44,034 nt of DNA, taken from assembly GCA_947631935.1 (NCBI GenBank), contig CANRNG010000006.1, positions 1 to 44,034 of the forward strand, in the 5' to 3' direction. Below the pieces are notes generated by a model. It saw only the letters and a list, made by a program, of their open reading frames with translations, ran no database searches and was not told the origin of the DNA. The position numbers and the translations under genes were made by a program. Of this stretch, positions 1 to 6,863 are shown in pieces; positions within the stretch are counted from its first letter, which is position 1; each line of letters opens with the position of its first letter. Origin of the DNA: an uncultured Erysipelothrix sp. GTDB lineage: Bacteria > Bacillota_I > Bacilli_A > Erysipelotrichales > Erysipelotrichaceae.

Positions 1-486
1 GTTATTAGTAGGGTAGCACACGGAGTATATTACCATAAAGATTATATAATCGATATGATGCGAGTTTATCAAGTTAGCAACAGTACAATAGTTTATAGTC
101 ATGAGACTGCAGCTTATCTTCATAATCTTACAGATCGTTTTCCTAGAAAGTACTGTCTAACAGTTAAGCAAGGTACTAACTTAAGAAATAGAGAAGAATT
201 CAATATTTTTTATGTTAATCAGCAAACATATGATATGGGAGTTGTGACGGTTAGAAATAACTTAAATAATGATGTAGTTGCTTATGATAAGGAAAGAACA
301 GTGTGTGATATGATTCGAAGCAAAGATAGAGTTGAGCTACAAGTATACACTGATGTGATTCAAAACTATTTTAAAAATAAACCTAATATGAATAAATTGA
401 TTAAATATGCAAAGCATTTTAATATTGCTGAAAAAGTCTATGAGATTTCGTTTAAAATAAATTATATAGAGACTTCTATGTTTTAA
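1..486 (+). CDS. AbiEi-family antitoxin/transcriptional regulator, 5' partial
   Basis: The reading frame is open from base 1 through the ATG at 55 to the TAA at 484-486, so the gene begins outside the window and ATG 55 is an internal Met. The motif SHETAAYLHNLTDR followed by a YCLTV strand is typical of the AbiEi family, the antitoxin and autorepressor of type IV AbiE toxin-antitoxin systems. The N-terminal winged helix that would bind DNA lies upstream of the window. In AbiE operons the nucleotidyltransferase toxin AbiEii normally follows directly, but here a terminator and an unrelated MarR gene follow. This looks like an orphan AbiEi-type regulator, unless the toxin lies upstream. Confidence 0.8.
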   Translation, partial: VISRVAHGVYYHKDYIIDMMRVYQVSNSTIVYSHETAAYLHNLTDRFPRKYCLTVKQGTNLRNREEFNIFYVNQQTYDMGVVTVRNNLNNDVVAYDKERTVCDMIRSKDRVELQVYTDVIQNYFKNKPNMNKLIKYAKHFNIAEKVYEISFKINYIETSMF

Positions 487-500
487 GGGGGTCTTTTTTT
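470..500 (+). terminator. Probable rho-independent terminator after the AbiEi gene
   Basis: AGACTTC can pair with GGGGTCT (two G-U pairs) across the stop codon, and a run of seven T follows. The stem is weak, but its position right at the gene end and the T-run support it. Confidence 0.45.
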
Positions 501-542
501 GTGTTGATGAAATTTAAATTCTTACTCAAGGGAGTAAGATCG

Positions 543-570
543 TTGACATTCTACATGTACCTGTTATAAT
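543..570 (+). promoter_or_regulatory. Sigma-A promoter of the marR-ABC operon
   Basis: A perfect -35 TTGACA (543-548) and a perfect -10 TATAAT (565-570) are separated by 16 bp. The left arm of the MarR operator palindrome fills the spacer. Confidence 0.85.
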
Positions 571-592
571 AATGCAGCAGGTACATGTAGAA
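549..592. promoter_or_regulatory. Palindromic operator overlapping the marR promoter
   Basis: A perfect inverted repeat has 15-bp arms, TTCTACATGTACCTG (549-563) and CAGGTACATGTAGAA (578-592), separated by 14 bp that contain the -10 box. Each arm also contains the palindrome TACATGTA. Two half-sites placed over the spacer and the start of the transcript fit repression by the MarR dimer encoded just downstream. That assignment is an inference from position. Confidence 0.75.
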
Positions 593-604
593 AGGAGTGG
601 TATG

Positions 605-1018
605 ATGCAGAGTGAAGAGAAAACAATAATGTATCAATTGGATCGTGTGAATCGTAATTTACGTAGAGGTAAAGGGAAGCCGCGTCGGGGGCATCGTCGG
701 ATTTTATCTTTGGTTTATAATAATCCTGAAATATCAACAAAGGATTTGGCGGAATTATTGGATGTGCGTGTTTCATCTTTAAATGAAAAACTGGCGCGTT
801 TTATTGAACGGGAATGGGTGATGCGCGAAAAGAATCCATTAGACCAAAGAAGTTATCTTTTATCCATTACACCCATAGGTGTATCGGTGTTGGAGAAGGT
901 GAATGCGGAAAATCTTGCTTTTCGTAAAAAAGTGGATGGTCTTTTAGATCAACAACAAAAAGAGAACTTGGTTGAACTTTTGAGTATTTTAGCGGATGGC
1001 TTGGAGGGTGAAGTTTGA
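605..1018 (+). CDS. MarR-family transcriptional regulator
   Basis: This is a 137-aa winged-helix protein. A helix-turn-helix is visible in ISTKDLAELLDVRVSSLNEK, followed by a wing with the MarR-type DQRSYLLSIT sequence. The ORF-track start at 572 lies inside the operator and near the transcription start. AAGGAG at 592-597 places the start at ATG 605 (7-nt spacing) or ATG 602. The stop overlaps the TTG start of the ABC exporter gene, so the two are co-transcribed and probably translationally coupled. It likely represses its own operon through the adjacent palindrome and is released by a compound exported by the ABC protein. The inducer is unknown. Confidence 0.88.
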   Translation: MQSEEKTIMYQLDRVNRNLRRGKGKPRRGHRRILSLVYNNPEISTKDLAELLDVRVSSLNEKLARFIEREWVMREKNPLDQRSYLLSITPIGVSVLEKVNAENLAFRKKVDGLLDQQQKENLVELLSILADGLEGEV

Positions 1019-2823
1019 GTATGCGTGGGGGTAGGAGGGTCGCTTTCTTAAGTGAAGAAGAGAAACTAAACCGTCCCCAATTTACCTATGATTTGTTTAA
1101 ACGTATTACACGTTATCTCAGACCCTATTGGAAGCAGTTTTTAGTCATTCTTTTTATTATGGTTTTGATGTCGGGCATCAGTATTATGCCTTCTTTACTT
1201 ACGGGTAAGATTATTGATGAAGGCTTGATTAAACAGGATTTATCAGCATTGGTTTATTGGATTTCACTGAGTTTAATCATTACGATTGGCGGTAATATAT
1301 TGGGTGTGCTTCAAAGCTATTTGAGTGTTTGGATTTCTGAAACCATTGGTTATGAGATGCGAAACGAACTGTATCAGCACATTCAATCGATGTCTCATCG
1401 TTTTTTTACTTCGACCAATCAAGGTGAAATGATCACAAGAATGACCAGTGATGTGAGTGGGATTCAAAATGTGATTGCGAATACTTTGACCAGTATTATT
1501 TCCAATGTGTTGGTTTTGGTTGTTTCTTTAATTGCAATGATTAGTAAAAATGCCACTTTGGCGGCTGTGGGTATGGTTATTGTGCCTTTATTTGTTTTAT
1601 CTTCTCGAAGTGCAGGTAAAAGAAGATGGAGTATGACCAGGGAAGCCCAAGATAAAAGTGATTCCATGAATGGCATTTTAAATGAGACGCTTAGTGTGAG
1701 TGGGCAGTTGTTGGTGAAACTTTTTAATAAGGAAGCTTATGAGTATTCGAGATATGCTGCTTTAAATAAAGATATTTCTAAGCTTAATGTCAAACAAAGT
1801 ATGGCAGGTAGATGGTTTCGAGTGGTGGTTTCTTCCTTTTCAAGTATTGGTCCTATGTTGATTTATTTGCTGGGGGGTATTTTGATGATTCGATATAACC
1901 ATGATTTGACAGTGGGTGATATTGGGGTGTTGGTGGCGCTTTTATCTAAGATGTATCAGCCCATTAATGGTTTGTTGAATACGCAAGTAGAAGTGATTCG
2001 TTCAATGGCACTCTTTACGCGCTTGTTTGATTATCTTGATATGCCCATAGAGATTAAAGAGAAAGAAGATGCTCAGGATCTAGAAATTTTGGATACTGTC
2101 GTTTCTTTTGACCATGTGTCATTTCGCTATGAAAAGAAGCGTCCAATTCTAAAAGATATTAATTTTACTTTGAATGAACATGAGAGTTTGGCAATTGTTG
2201 GTCCTTCTGGTGGGGGTAAGAGTACCATCATTAATTTGATTTTGCGTTTATATGACGCGACTGAAGGTAAAATTATGTTTGGTAAACAAGACATCAAAGA
2301 CATCACGCTAAAGTCTCTAAGAGATGCGGTGGGTGTTGTGACGCAGGATACGTATCTTTTTAATGGCACTATTTTGGATAATCTTCTTTATGCCAATCCT
2401 AAGGCTTCTTTACATGAAATTGAAGTTGCTTGTAAACAAGCAAAAATTCATGACTTCATTGTAAGTTTACCAAAAGGGTATGATTCTATGGTGGGTAATC
2501 GGGGATTGAAGCTTTCAGGTGGGGAAAAGCAAAGGTTGTCCATTGCGCGTGTTTTACTTAAAAAACCGCACTTAATTATATTTGATGAGGCGACTTCTTC
2601 TTTGGATTCTATTGTTGAAAACGAAATACAAGAGGCCATTGAACCCATCTTAGCTTCCCAAACCAGTATTGTGATTGCACATCGTTTGTCGACCATTTTG
2701 TCGTGTGATCGCATTATGGTAGTTGAAAAGGGTGTTATTAAAGCCATGGGTAAGCATGAGGATTTATTAATAACCTCACCGCTATATAAAAAATTATTTA
2801 ATACTCAATTTAAAGTGTTTTGA
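1015..2823 (+). CDS. ABC exporter half-transporter (MDR/MsbA-like), membrane domain fused to ATPase
   Basis: This 602-aa protein has an N-terminal six-helix exporter membrane domain (about residues 35-335) and a C-terminal nucleotide-binding domain. The latter shows Walker A GPSGGGKST (about 395), signature LSGGEKQR (about 500), Walker B LIIFDEAT and H-loop IAHRLS. All catalytic motifs are intact, so a homodimer should be a working exporter of the BmrA/LmrA/MsbA type. The start is taken as TTG 1015, 7 nt after GGAGG and overlapping the marR stop as TTGA; ATG 1021 is an alternative. Control by MarR suggests a role in drug or toxic-compound efflux. The substrate cannot be read from sequence. 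Confidence 0.93.
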   Translation: MSMRGGRRVAFLSEEEKLNRPQFTYDLFKRITRYLRPYWKQFLVILFIMVLMSGISIMPSLLTGKIIDEGLIKQDLSALVYWISLSLIITIGGNILGVLQSYLSVWISETIGYEMRNELYQHIQSMSHRFFTSTNQGEMITRMTSDVSGIQNVIANTLTSIISNVLVLVVSLIAMISKNATLAAVGMVIVPLFVLSSRSAGKRRWSMTREAQDKSDSMNGILNETLSVSGQLLVKLFNKEAYEYSRYAALNKDISKLNVKQSMAGRWFRVVVSSFSSIGPMLIYLLGGILMIRYNHDLTVGDIGVLVALLSKMYQPINGLLNTQVEVIRSMALFTRLFDYLDMPIEIKEKEDAQDLEILDTVVSFDHVSFRYEKKRPILKDINFTLNEHESLAIVGPSGGGKSTIINLILRLYDATEGKIMFGKQDIKDITLKSLRDAVGVVTQDTYLFNGTILDNLLYANPKASLHEIEVACKQAKIHDFIVSLPKGYDSMVGNRGLKLSGGEKQRLSIARVLLKKPHLIIFDEATSSLDSIVENEIQEAIEPILASQTSIVIAHRLSTILSCDRIMVVEKGVIKAMGKHEDLLITSPLYKKLFNTQFKVF

Positions 2824-2851
2824 TGGTATGGTGTAGATAAGGAGTGTTAGC

Positions 2852-3544
2852 ATGAAAAATATAAAAACATACAATCGCTACAATGATGCATCTAAAGTGG
2901 TGCGTTGTCCCAATGGAAAAGCGCAAATGAGAAATGAATTGAATAAGTATGCACAAGCTGCCATCAATTTGTATGGCATAATCAGTAAAAGGTAATTGGT
3001 CCAAATATTCAATGACCAAAACCCTAATTTCAATACAACGGTGGCAGAGCTTGAAGTTGTCTTATTGCCGTTGATATTAAAGAATCAGTTTTATGCTTTT
3101 TATAAGGATTATGTGCTTTGGTTTCCTTTTTATGAAATGGGGATTGAACATGCCAATAAATTAATTTTTGATCAGTCTCATAAACCCAGATTTATACCGT
3201 CGCCCGATGAATTTTTATTCTATAGAAATTATGATTATTTGAATGCCCATGTTAGAACTGAATTCTCTCAATTATTGGATAAACATTTTGGGAGAGATAC
3301 TGATTTTTTTACGATTAACAAAGTCGTTAATATATTTATGGATGACATTGAGTCGTTTCATTTGCACAAGGTTGTCTTTAATGCCTTATCTAAAAATGAT
3401 ATGGTTTTCGATAGTGAAAAGAAGCTTGAGCGCTTCCTTGAACAAATGATGAATATTATTAACAGTAGAAGGTTGTGGGAGAATAAGGCTAGTACGCCCA
3501 TTGAAGTTATGGCGAAGTCTTCTTTATTTTCTCATATCAATTAA
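2852..3544 (+). pseudogene. Gene interrupted by an in-frame TAA; conserved hypothetical protein
   Basis: AAGGAG (2839-2844) and ATG 2852 open a frame that reaches TAA at 2993-2995 after 47 codons. The same frame then continues without another stop to 3544 (182 more codons). The downstream piece has only a TTG directly after the TAA and no good ribosome binding site. The simplest reading is one 230-aa gene with a nonsense codon. The C-terminal sequence RRLWENKASTPIEV resembles the LWENRGYTPNEL-type motif of Firmicute hypothetical proteins, some annotated with SEC-C domains; the family assignment is uncertain. A sequencing error or readthrough is possible. It is convergent with the GIY-YIG gene, with only 2 bp between. 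Confidence 0.65.
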
Positions 3545-3546
3545 TG

Positions 3547-3855
3547 TCACTTAAACATATCTTTGAGTCTATTGCAGATAAACAATCGTTCATAGTCTTC
3601 AATGGTATTTTGACTATAAATCAAAGCTTCCTTTTTTTCCTTGGGAAGTTTTTTTATTTTGTGTTCAAGTTGACTGGCGGATGAACGATCGATAGTTGAC
3701 CACAATGCTTCAATACTGACCACAGAATGACTTTTGGTGTAGCTGGCAGCCGTTTTCAATTTGTTGATGTGTTCGTTCAGTCTTTTCTCAATATCGCTTG
3801 TAATGCCGGTATAAAGGCTATTATCGTCGCACCTAAGCATATAAACATAATACAT
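3547..3855 (-). CDS. Single-domain GIY-YIG nuclease family protein (UPF0213/YhbQ-like)
   Basis: This 102-aa protein is essentially one GIY-YIG domain. It begins YYVYMLRC, has YTGITSDIEKRLNEH as the second strand plus Arg helix, and has a Glu in QLEHKIKKL as the expected metal ligand. Length and layout match the UPF0213 family, proposed to act on damaged or structured DNA. GGGAG lies a few bases upstream of the ATG. Its biological role is not established by context. Confidence 0.85.
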   Translation of the reverse strand: MYYVYMLRCDDNSLYTGITSDIEKRLNEHINKLKTAASYTKSHSVVSIEALWSTIDRSSASQLEHKIKKLPKEKKEALIYSQNTIEDYERLFICNRLKDMFK

Positions 3856-3878
3856 ATAATCACTCCCATTTCTAAATT

Positions 3879-4271
3879 CTACTTCTTAATTGTTTTTTCG
3901 TACTCTCTCCAACTTGCATATTGGGTTATCTCAAATTGACCATCCACGATAAAAGGTTCAGCCAATAAACCAAAAACATAACTCCCATCATCAAGATAGA
4001 CTTTACCCAAAGTCAATCCCGTTGGTGTTGTATCCAAAAGTTTGGGTAAATTTTTCTTTGGAACAGACCAAATTTCTAAGTCTAGATTTGTGCCTTCGCC
4101 TGGGGTTCTCATGATGGCAGGATGTATGTCATAAATTGACCACATTCGATAACAATCATTGGTTCTTGCCTCACGCACAAAGGTCCCACCCAAATCTGTA
4201 ACATAGTAGTTCAACTCCATACCACGCATAAATGTCCCATTCACTCCCATTAATACACTATCTTCAGCCAT
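3879..4271 (-). CDS. Allophanate hydrolase C-terminal-domain-like protein
   Basis: This 130-aa protein resembles the gamma-glutamylcyclotransferase-like C-terminal domain of allophanate hydrolase (AtzF). That family starts with a GVNGTFMRGM-type segment, has an acidic GEGTNLDLEIWSVP region and an LGKVYLDDG strand. Here it is a free-standing protein without the amidase domain, and no urea carboxylase gene is nearby, so its substrate is unknown. ATG 4271 is chosen because AGGAGG lies 8 nt upstream; the track's TTG 4274 is less likely. A TATAAT-like -10 is present on the minus strand at 4311-4316. Confidence 0.75.
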   Translation of the reverse strand: MAEDSVLMGVNGTFMRGMELNYYVTDLGGTFVREARTNDCYRMWSIYDIHPAIMRTPGEGTNLDLEIWSVPKKNLPKLLDTTPTGLTLGKVYLDDGSYVFGLLAEPFIVDGQFEITQYASWREYEKTIKK

Positions 4272-4667
4272 CAAAGAAACCTCCTTGGAATCAAATAATC
4301 CGATGGATACATTATATCATTAAATAATGACGATTCGTAAAGATGAAGGGTATGATTTGAAAGATTTGATAAAAATATGAGATGCTGTCTAAAGCCCATA
4401 AAATAGCCAATAAACAGATAAAAGAGTCTAAAATGTGAAAAAAATAACCCAAAAGTGTATATATGCCCCAAAAATAAGCATAATACATCCATAATCGTAA
4501 AAATAATAACCCAAAACTTTGTTAGGGAAATCAAATTCTTAACAACTTTTTTATTGGGATCTGATGAAATATAGCAAGAATTTAGCCATGTTTCTTCATT
4601 GGGTCGAATGACTACTATTCATATATATTTAAGATATAATATAAGCACACAGAAAAGGGTGGTGAAA
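4272..4667. other. Intergenic region with divergent promoter elements
   Basis: About 395 bp lie between divergent genes. Visible elements are the ribosome binding site and a -10 TATAAT (4311-4316, minus strand) for the allophanate-hydrolase-like gene, and a -10 TATAAT (4635-4640, plus strand) for the 60-aa gene. No clear -35 was found for the latter. The 87-aa hydrophobic ORF on the minus strand has only a TTG start and no ribosome binding site, so I do not call it. Confidence 0.4.
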
Positions 4668-4850
4668 ATGGTACTTGATACCTTAGTCTTAAAGGATTTA
4701 CTCATAGAATACGGCATGGATGAAATCAATGCATTACACTTTCTTGCGAAACTTGAACAAATGATTGATCAAAACAAAGATGACATTACAATCCGTACAT
4801 CTATGGATGAATTTAAGCTGCAACTACAAAACCAAAAAGATTTAATATAA
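4668..4850 (+). CDS. Small hypothetical protein, 60 aa
   Basis: The track's ORF starts at 4599, but the -10 box TATAAT at 4635-4640 and the purine-rich AAAGGGTGGTG before ATG 4668 place the start at 4668. The protein is a soluble, mostly helical acidic polypeptide (ends LQNQKDLI) without Cys or recognisable motifs. A strong terminator follows immediately, so it forms its own short transcript. I do not recognise a family. Confidence 0.55.
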   Translation: MVLDTLVLKDLLIEYGMDEINALHFLAKLEQMIDQNKDDITIRTSMDEFKLQLQNQKDLI

Positions 4851-4854
4851 TCAA

Positions 4855-4892
4855 AAAAATAGTATCTCAGTGGCCTACCAGATACTATTTTT
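4855..4892 (+). terminator. Rho-independent terminator
   Basis: AAAAATAGTATCT and AGATACTATTTTT form a perfect 13-bp stem with a 12-nt loop, ending in T-residues directly after the 60-aa gene. Confidence 0.85.
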
Positions 4893-4922
4893 GTATACTT
4901 TACTATAATGAGGTAGATATCC

Positions 4923-5198
4923 ATGAAAATTATTATCAATGAGGAAACATCGAAATGGTTTGAAGAAAATGTAGATTTCTCAGTGACGGCATACTTAAGA
5001 TTTTATCCAAGTTTATCTAGAGGATCAGATTCTGGTTTTTCCTTTGGAATTTTTCCACTGATTCCAACACGCCCCCATACAGTAACAGTCGTCAATGACA
5101 TTACTTACTACATTGAAGAAGGGGATCAATGGATATTTGAGAATAAAGATCTTGTGGTTACTTTGGGTGCGCGGGGTCCTGTCTATCGTTTTGAATAA
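4923..5198 (+). CDS. HesB/YneR-like protein (A-type Fe-S biogenesis fold)
   Basis: This 91-aa protein matches the HesB-like YneR group by length and pattern: an N-terminal MKIIINEETSKWFEEN segment, a central RGSDSGFSFGI beta region, and an ITYYIEEGDQWIFE strand. It lacks the conserved cysteines that ligate Fe-S clusters in IscA/SufA, as is usual for this subgroup, so a scaffold function is doubtful. It is a single-gene unit with its own terminator and forms the left flank of the defence island. Confidence 0.75.
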   Translation: MKIIINEETSKWFEENVDFSVTAYLRFYPSLSRGSDSGFSFGIFPLIPTRPHTVTVVNDITYYIEEGDQWIFENKDLVVTLGARGPVYRFE

Positions 5199-5227
5199 AG
5201 CTTCCTATAAAAAGGGAAGTTTTTTTC
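5199..5227 (+). terminator. Rho-independent terminator after the HesB-like gene
   Basis: AGCTTCC pairs with GGGAAGT around an A-rich loop, followed by seven T. It marks the left border of the AT-rich island. Confidence 0.85.
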
Positions 5228-5622
5228 TGTTCTGATCCTGTGATTTAAATTTTGTCTGAAAATAGGTTGAGTCATATTTAATCGTTGTTATGTAATTGGC
5301 TTTTAAAAATTATTTCAAATAGATTAATTTTTTTTAAAAAAAGTTTTATTTCTAAAAAACATATGATTTTGAACAAAGTATCTGATTTTATTATTTTTAA
5401 GTTAAATTTTGAAAAACCTCATTACCGTCTAAATAGTGTATATTTTAGGCGCCTCGATTTATAACACTAATAAGTAGATTAGTGATTTAAAATACTAACG
5501 AAAAGTCCACTGTTTAAGCCATTTTTTCGATTTTAATAGTTATTACGTTTAAGCGCTTGCAATGTATTTTTTTTATGTTAAAGTGTGAGTTAGAAGGTAG
5601 TTAATTTTTAGGAGGGTAACGA
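5228..5622. other. AT-rich leader region of the defence island
   Basis: About 395 bp without a gene. Long A and T runs dominate its first half. CACTAAT (5465-5471) and ATTAGTG (5478-5484) form a 7-bp inverted repeat with a 6-bp spacer, a possible regulator site. The last 70 bp hold a candidate promoter. Nothing resembling a tRNA end, attachment site or small RNA with a terminator was seen. Confidence 0.5.
5557..5584 (+). promoter_or_regulatory. Candidate promoter of the defence island
   Basis: TTGCAA (5557-5562) and TAAAGT (5579-5584) with 16-bp spacing precede the first island gene, which has AGGAGG at 10 nt before its ATG. The match is moderate. Confidence 0.4.
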
Positions 5623-6768
5623 ATGAAAGATATTGTATCAATGATTTTTGATAATGCGCTCACAACTTTGGAAAGAAATGAAGTAAATAATTATATATAT
5701 TCTTTAATACCAGATATCGAGGAAAAATTGATAGCTCCTAACTTGAGCGATCTATTTGATGTTGAAACCTCTCCAATTTCATTTGAATTAAACTTTAATA
5801 TTGATAACGAAACTTACAATTGTATATTAAATCTCATTGTCAGTGCCTTTCCAAGAAATTTGTTTAGAAACACAAATTCTTGGGATGGCTTAAGAAAGTT
5901 TTATCAAAAAACTGTAACACCAATATTTACTGAAAATGAAAATGAAGTTTCTTCTGACAATCTTATTTCTGAAAGTAAAATTAAATTGGATAGATTTAAA
6001 AATATTCCAACAGGTTATGAATCTTTCGTCCATGGTGAATTTAACAATCAGTTTGATATGAATGATATTGTTTCAAGTGACAAAGGAATTTTTCATGAGG
6101 TCGTAGTTCTTGAAGATGGAAGTGCAGTTGGTCGAGGTAGCAACGTTTCTTGTCAGCTAGATTTTGATAAATCAAGTACGGACTATGTTGATGTCAAATG
6201 TGGTAGATTCTTTACTGCGCTACTCAAGAAAGATGGAACTGTAGACGTTCATGGCCTAACTTTAGATTACTTTATGAATATGAACCCACATAAGATTGGG
6301 GAATTGTTGAATTGGTACTATATCGGAGATTCATTCTTAGATGATTATGGTCCTGATAAGTACTACCCTAGAAATTTAAGATTCGTAGACATGCCACATG
6401 AGGAATTTGATGGATTCACAGACAATAAGATTCAAATTCTATCTACTAATGGTGAGGTAGTTAGAGAATATGGTGAAGTATCATTAAATACAATATTTAT
6501 GGGCACTTTCTTTAAAAACTTTTCGATGTATAGACAAATGATTGAATCTGAGTATACATATAAGTTTATGCCAGATTACGTTTGGGAAAGAATGACAACC
6601 CATAAGTTTACGACCAAATTGAACCATATCGCTTCAATAGAAGTTATAGATGATGCTTTATTCGCGATTGATAAAGAAGGAAACAAGTTAACATTATTGG
6701 ATGAAGATAAATTCTTCAATTCTTATACGGAATATTGTGATGAAAATTCGGATACAAATTTCTCTTAA
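5623..6768 (+). CDS. Unknown protein with RCC1-like beta-propeller repeats
   Basis: This 381-aa protein is the first gene of the island and has a strong AGGAGG ribosome binding site. Residues about 157-211 resemble RCC1 propeller blades: a HEVVVLEDGSAVGRGSN blade start is followed by VKCGRFFTALLKKDGTVDVHG, with the alternating DG/G pattern of that repeat. About 155 N-terminal residues are acidic and match nothing I know. No catalytic motif is visible. A 95-bp gap with poor promoter candidates separates it from the Z1 gene, so it may be co-transcribed or independent. In this context it could be a sensor or adaptor of the restriction-like system, which is a guess. Confidence 0.55.
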   Translation: MKDIVSMIFDNALTTLERNEVNNYIYSLIPDIEEKLIAPNLSDLFDVETSPISFELNFNIDNETYNCILNLIVSAFPRNLFRNTNSWDGLRKFYQKTVTPIFTENENEVSSDNLISESKIKLDRFKNIPTGYESFVHGEFNNQFDMNDIVSSDKGIFHEVVVLEDGSAVGRGSNVSCQLDFDKSSTDYVDVKCGRFFTALLKKDGTVDVHGLTLDYFMNMNPHKIGELLNWYYIGDSFLDDYGPDKYYPRNLRFVDMPHEEFDGFTDNKIQILSTNGEVVREYGEVSLNTIFMGTFFKNFSMYRQMIESEYTYKFMPDYVWERMTTHKFTTKLNHIASIEVIDDALFAIDKEGNKLTLLDEDKFFNSYTEYCDENSDTNFS

Positions 6769-6863
6769 ATTGAAAATATAGTCATAACTTTATCTTAAAT
6801 GTTAAATATTGGCGTATTATGATAGAATTTAAATATGTATTAAATCAACGTGGAGGGTATTAA

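Noticed and set aside
572-604. Upstream ATG start for the MarR gene
   Set aside because: It lies within the operator and at the transcription start, without a ribosome binding site; AAGGAG fits ATG 602 or 605.
4271-4534. 87-aa hydrophobic ORF on the minus strand
   Set aside because: It starts with TTG, has no ribosome binding site, overlaps the promoter and ribosome binding site of the allophanate-hydrolase-like gene, and its hydrophobicity follows from AT-rich non-coding sequence.
5465-5484. Inverted repeat CACTAAT/ATTAGTG as an attachment site or small RNA
   Set aside because: It is short, has no T-run, and no second copy or integrase was found.
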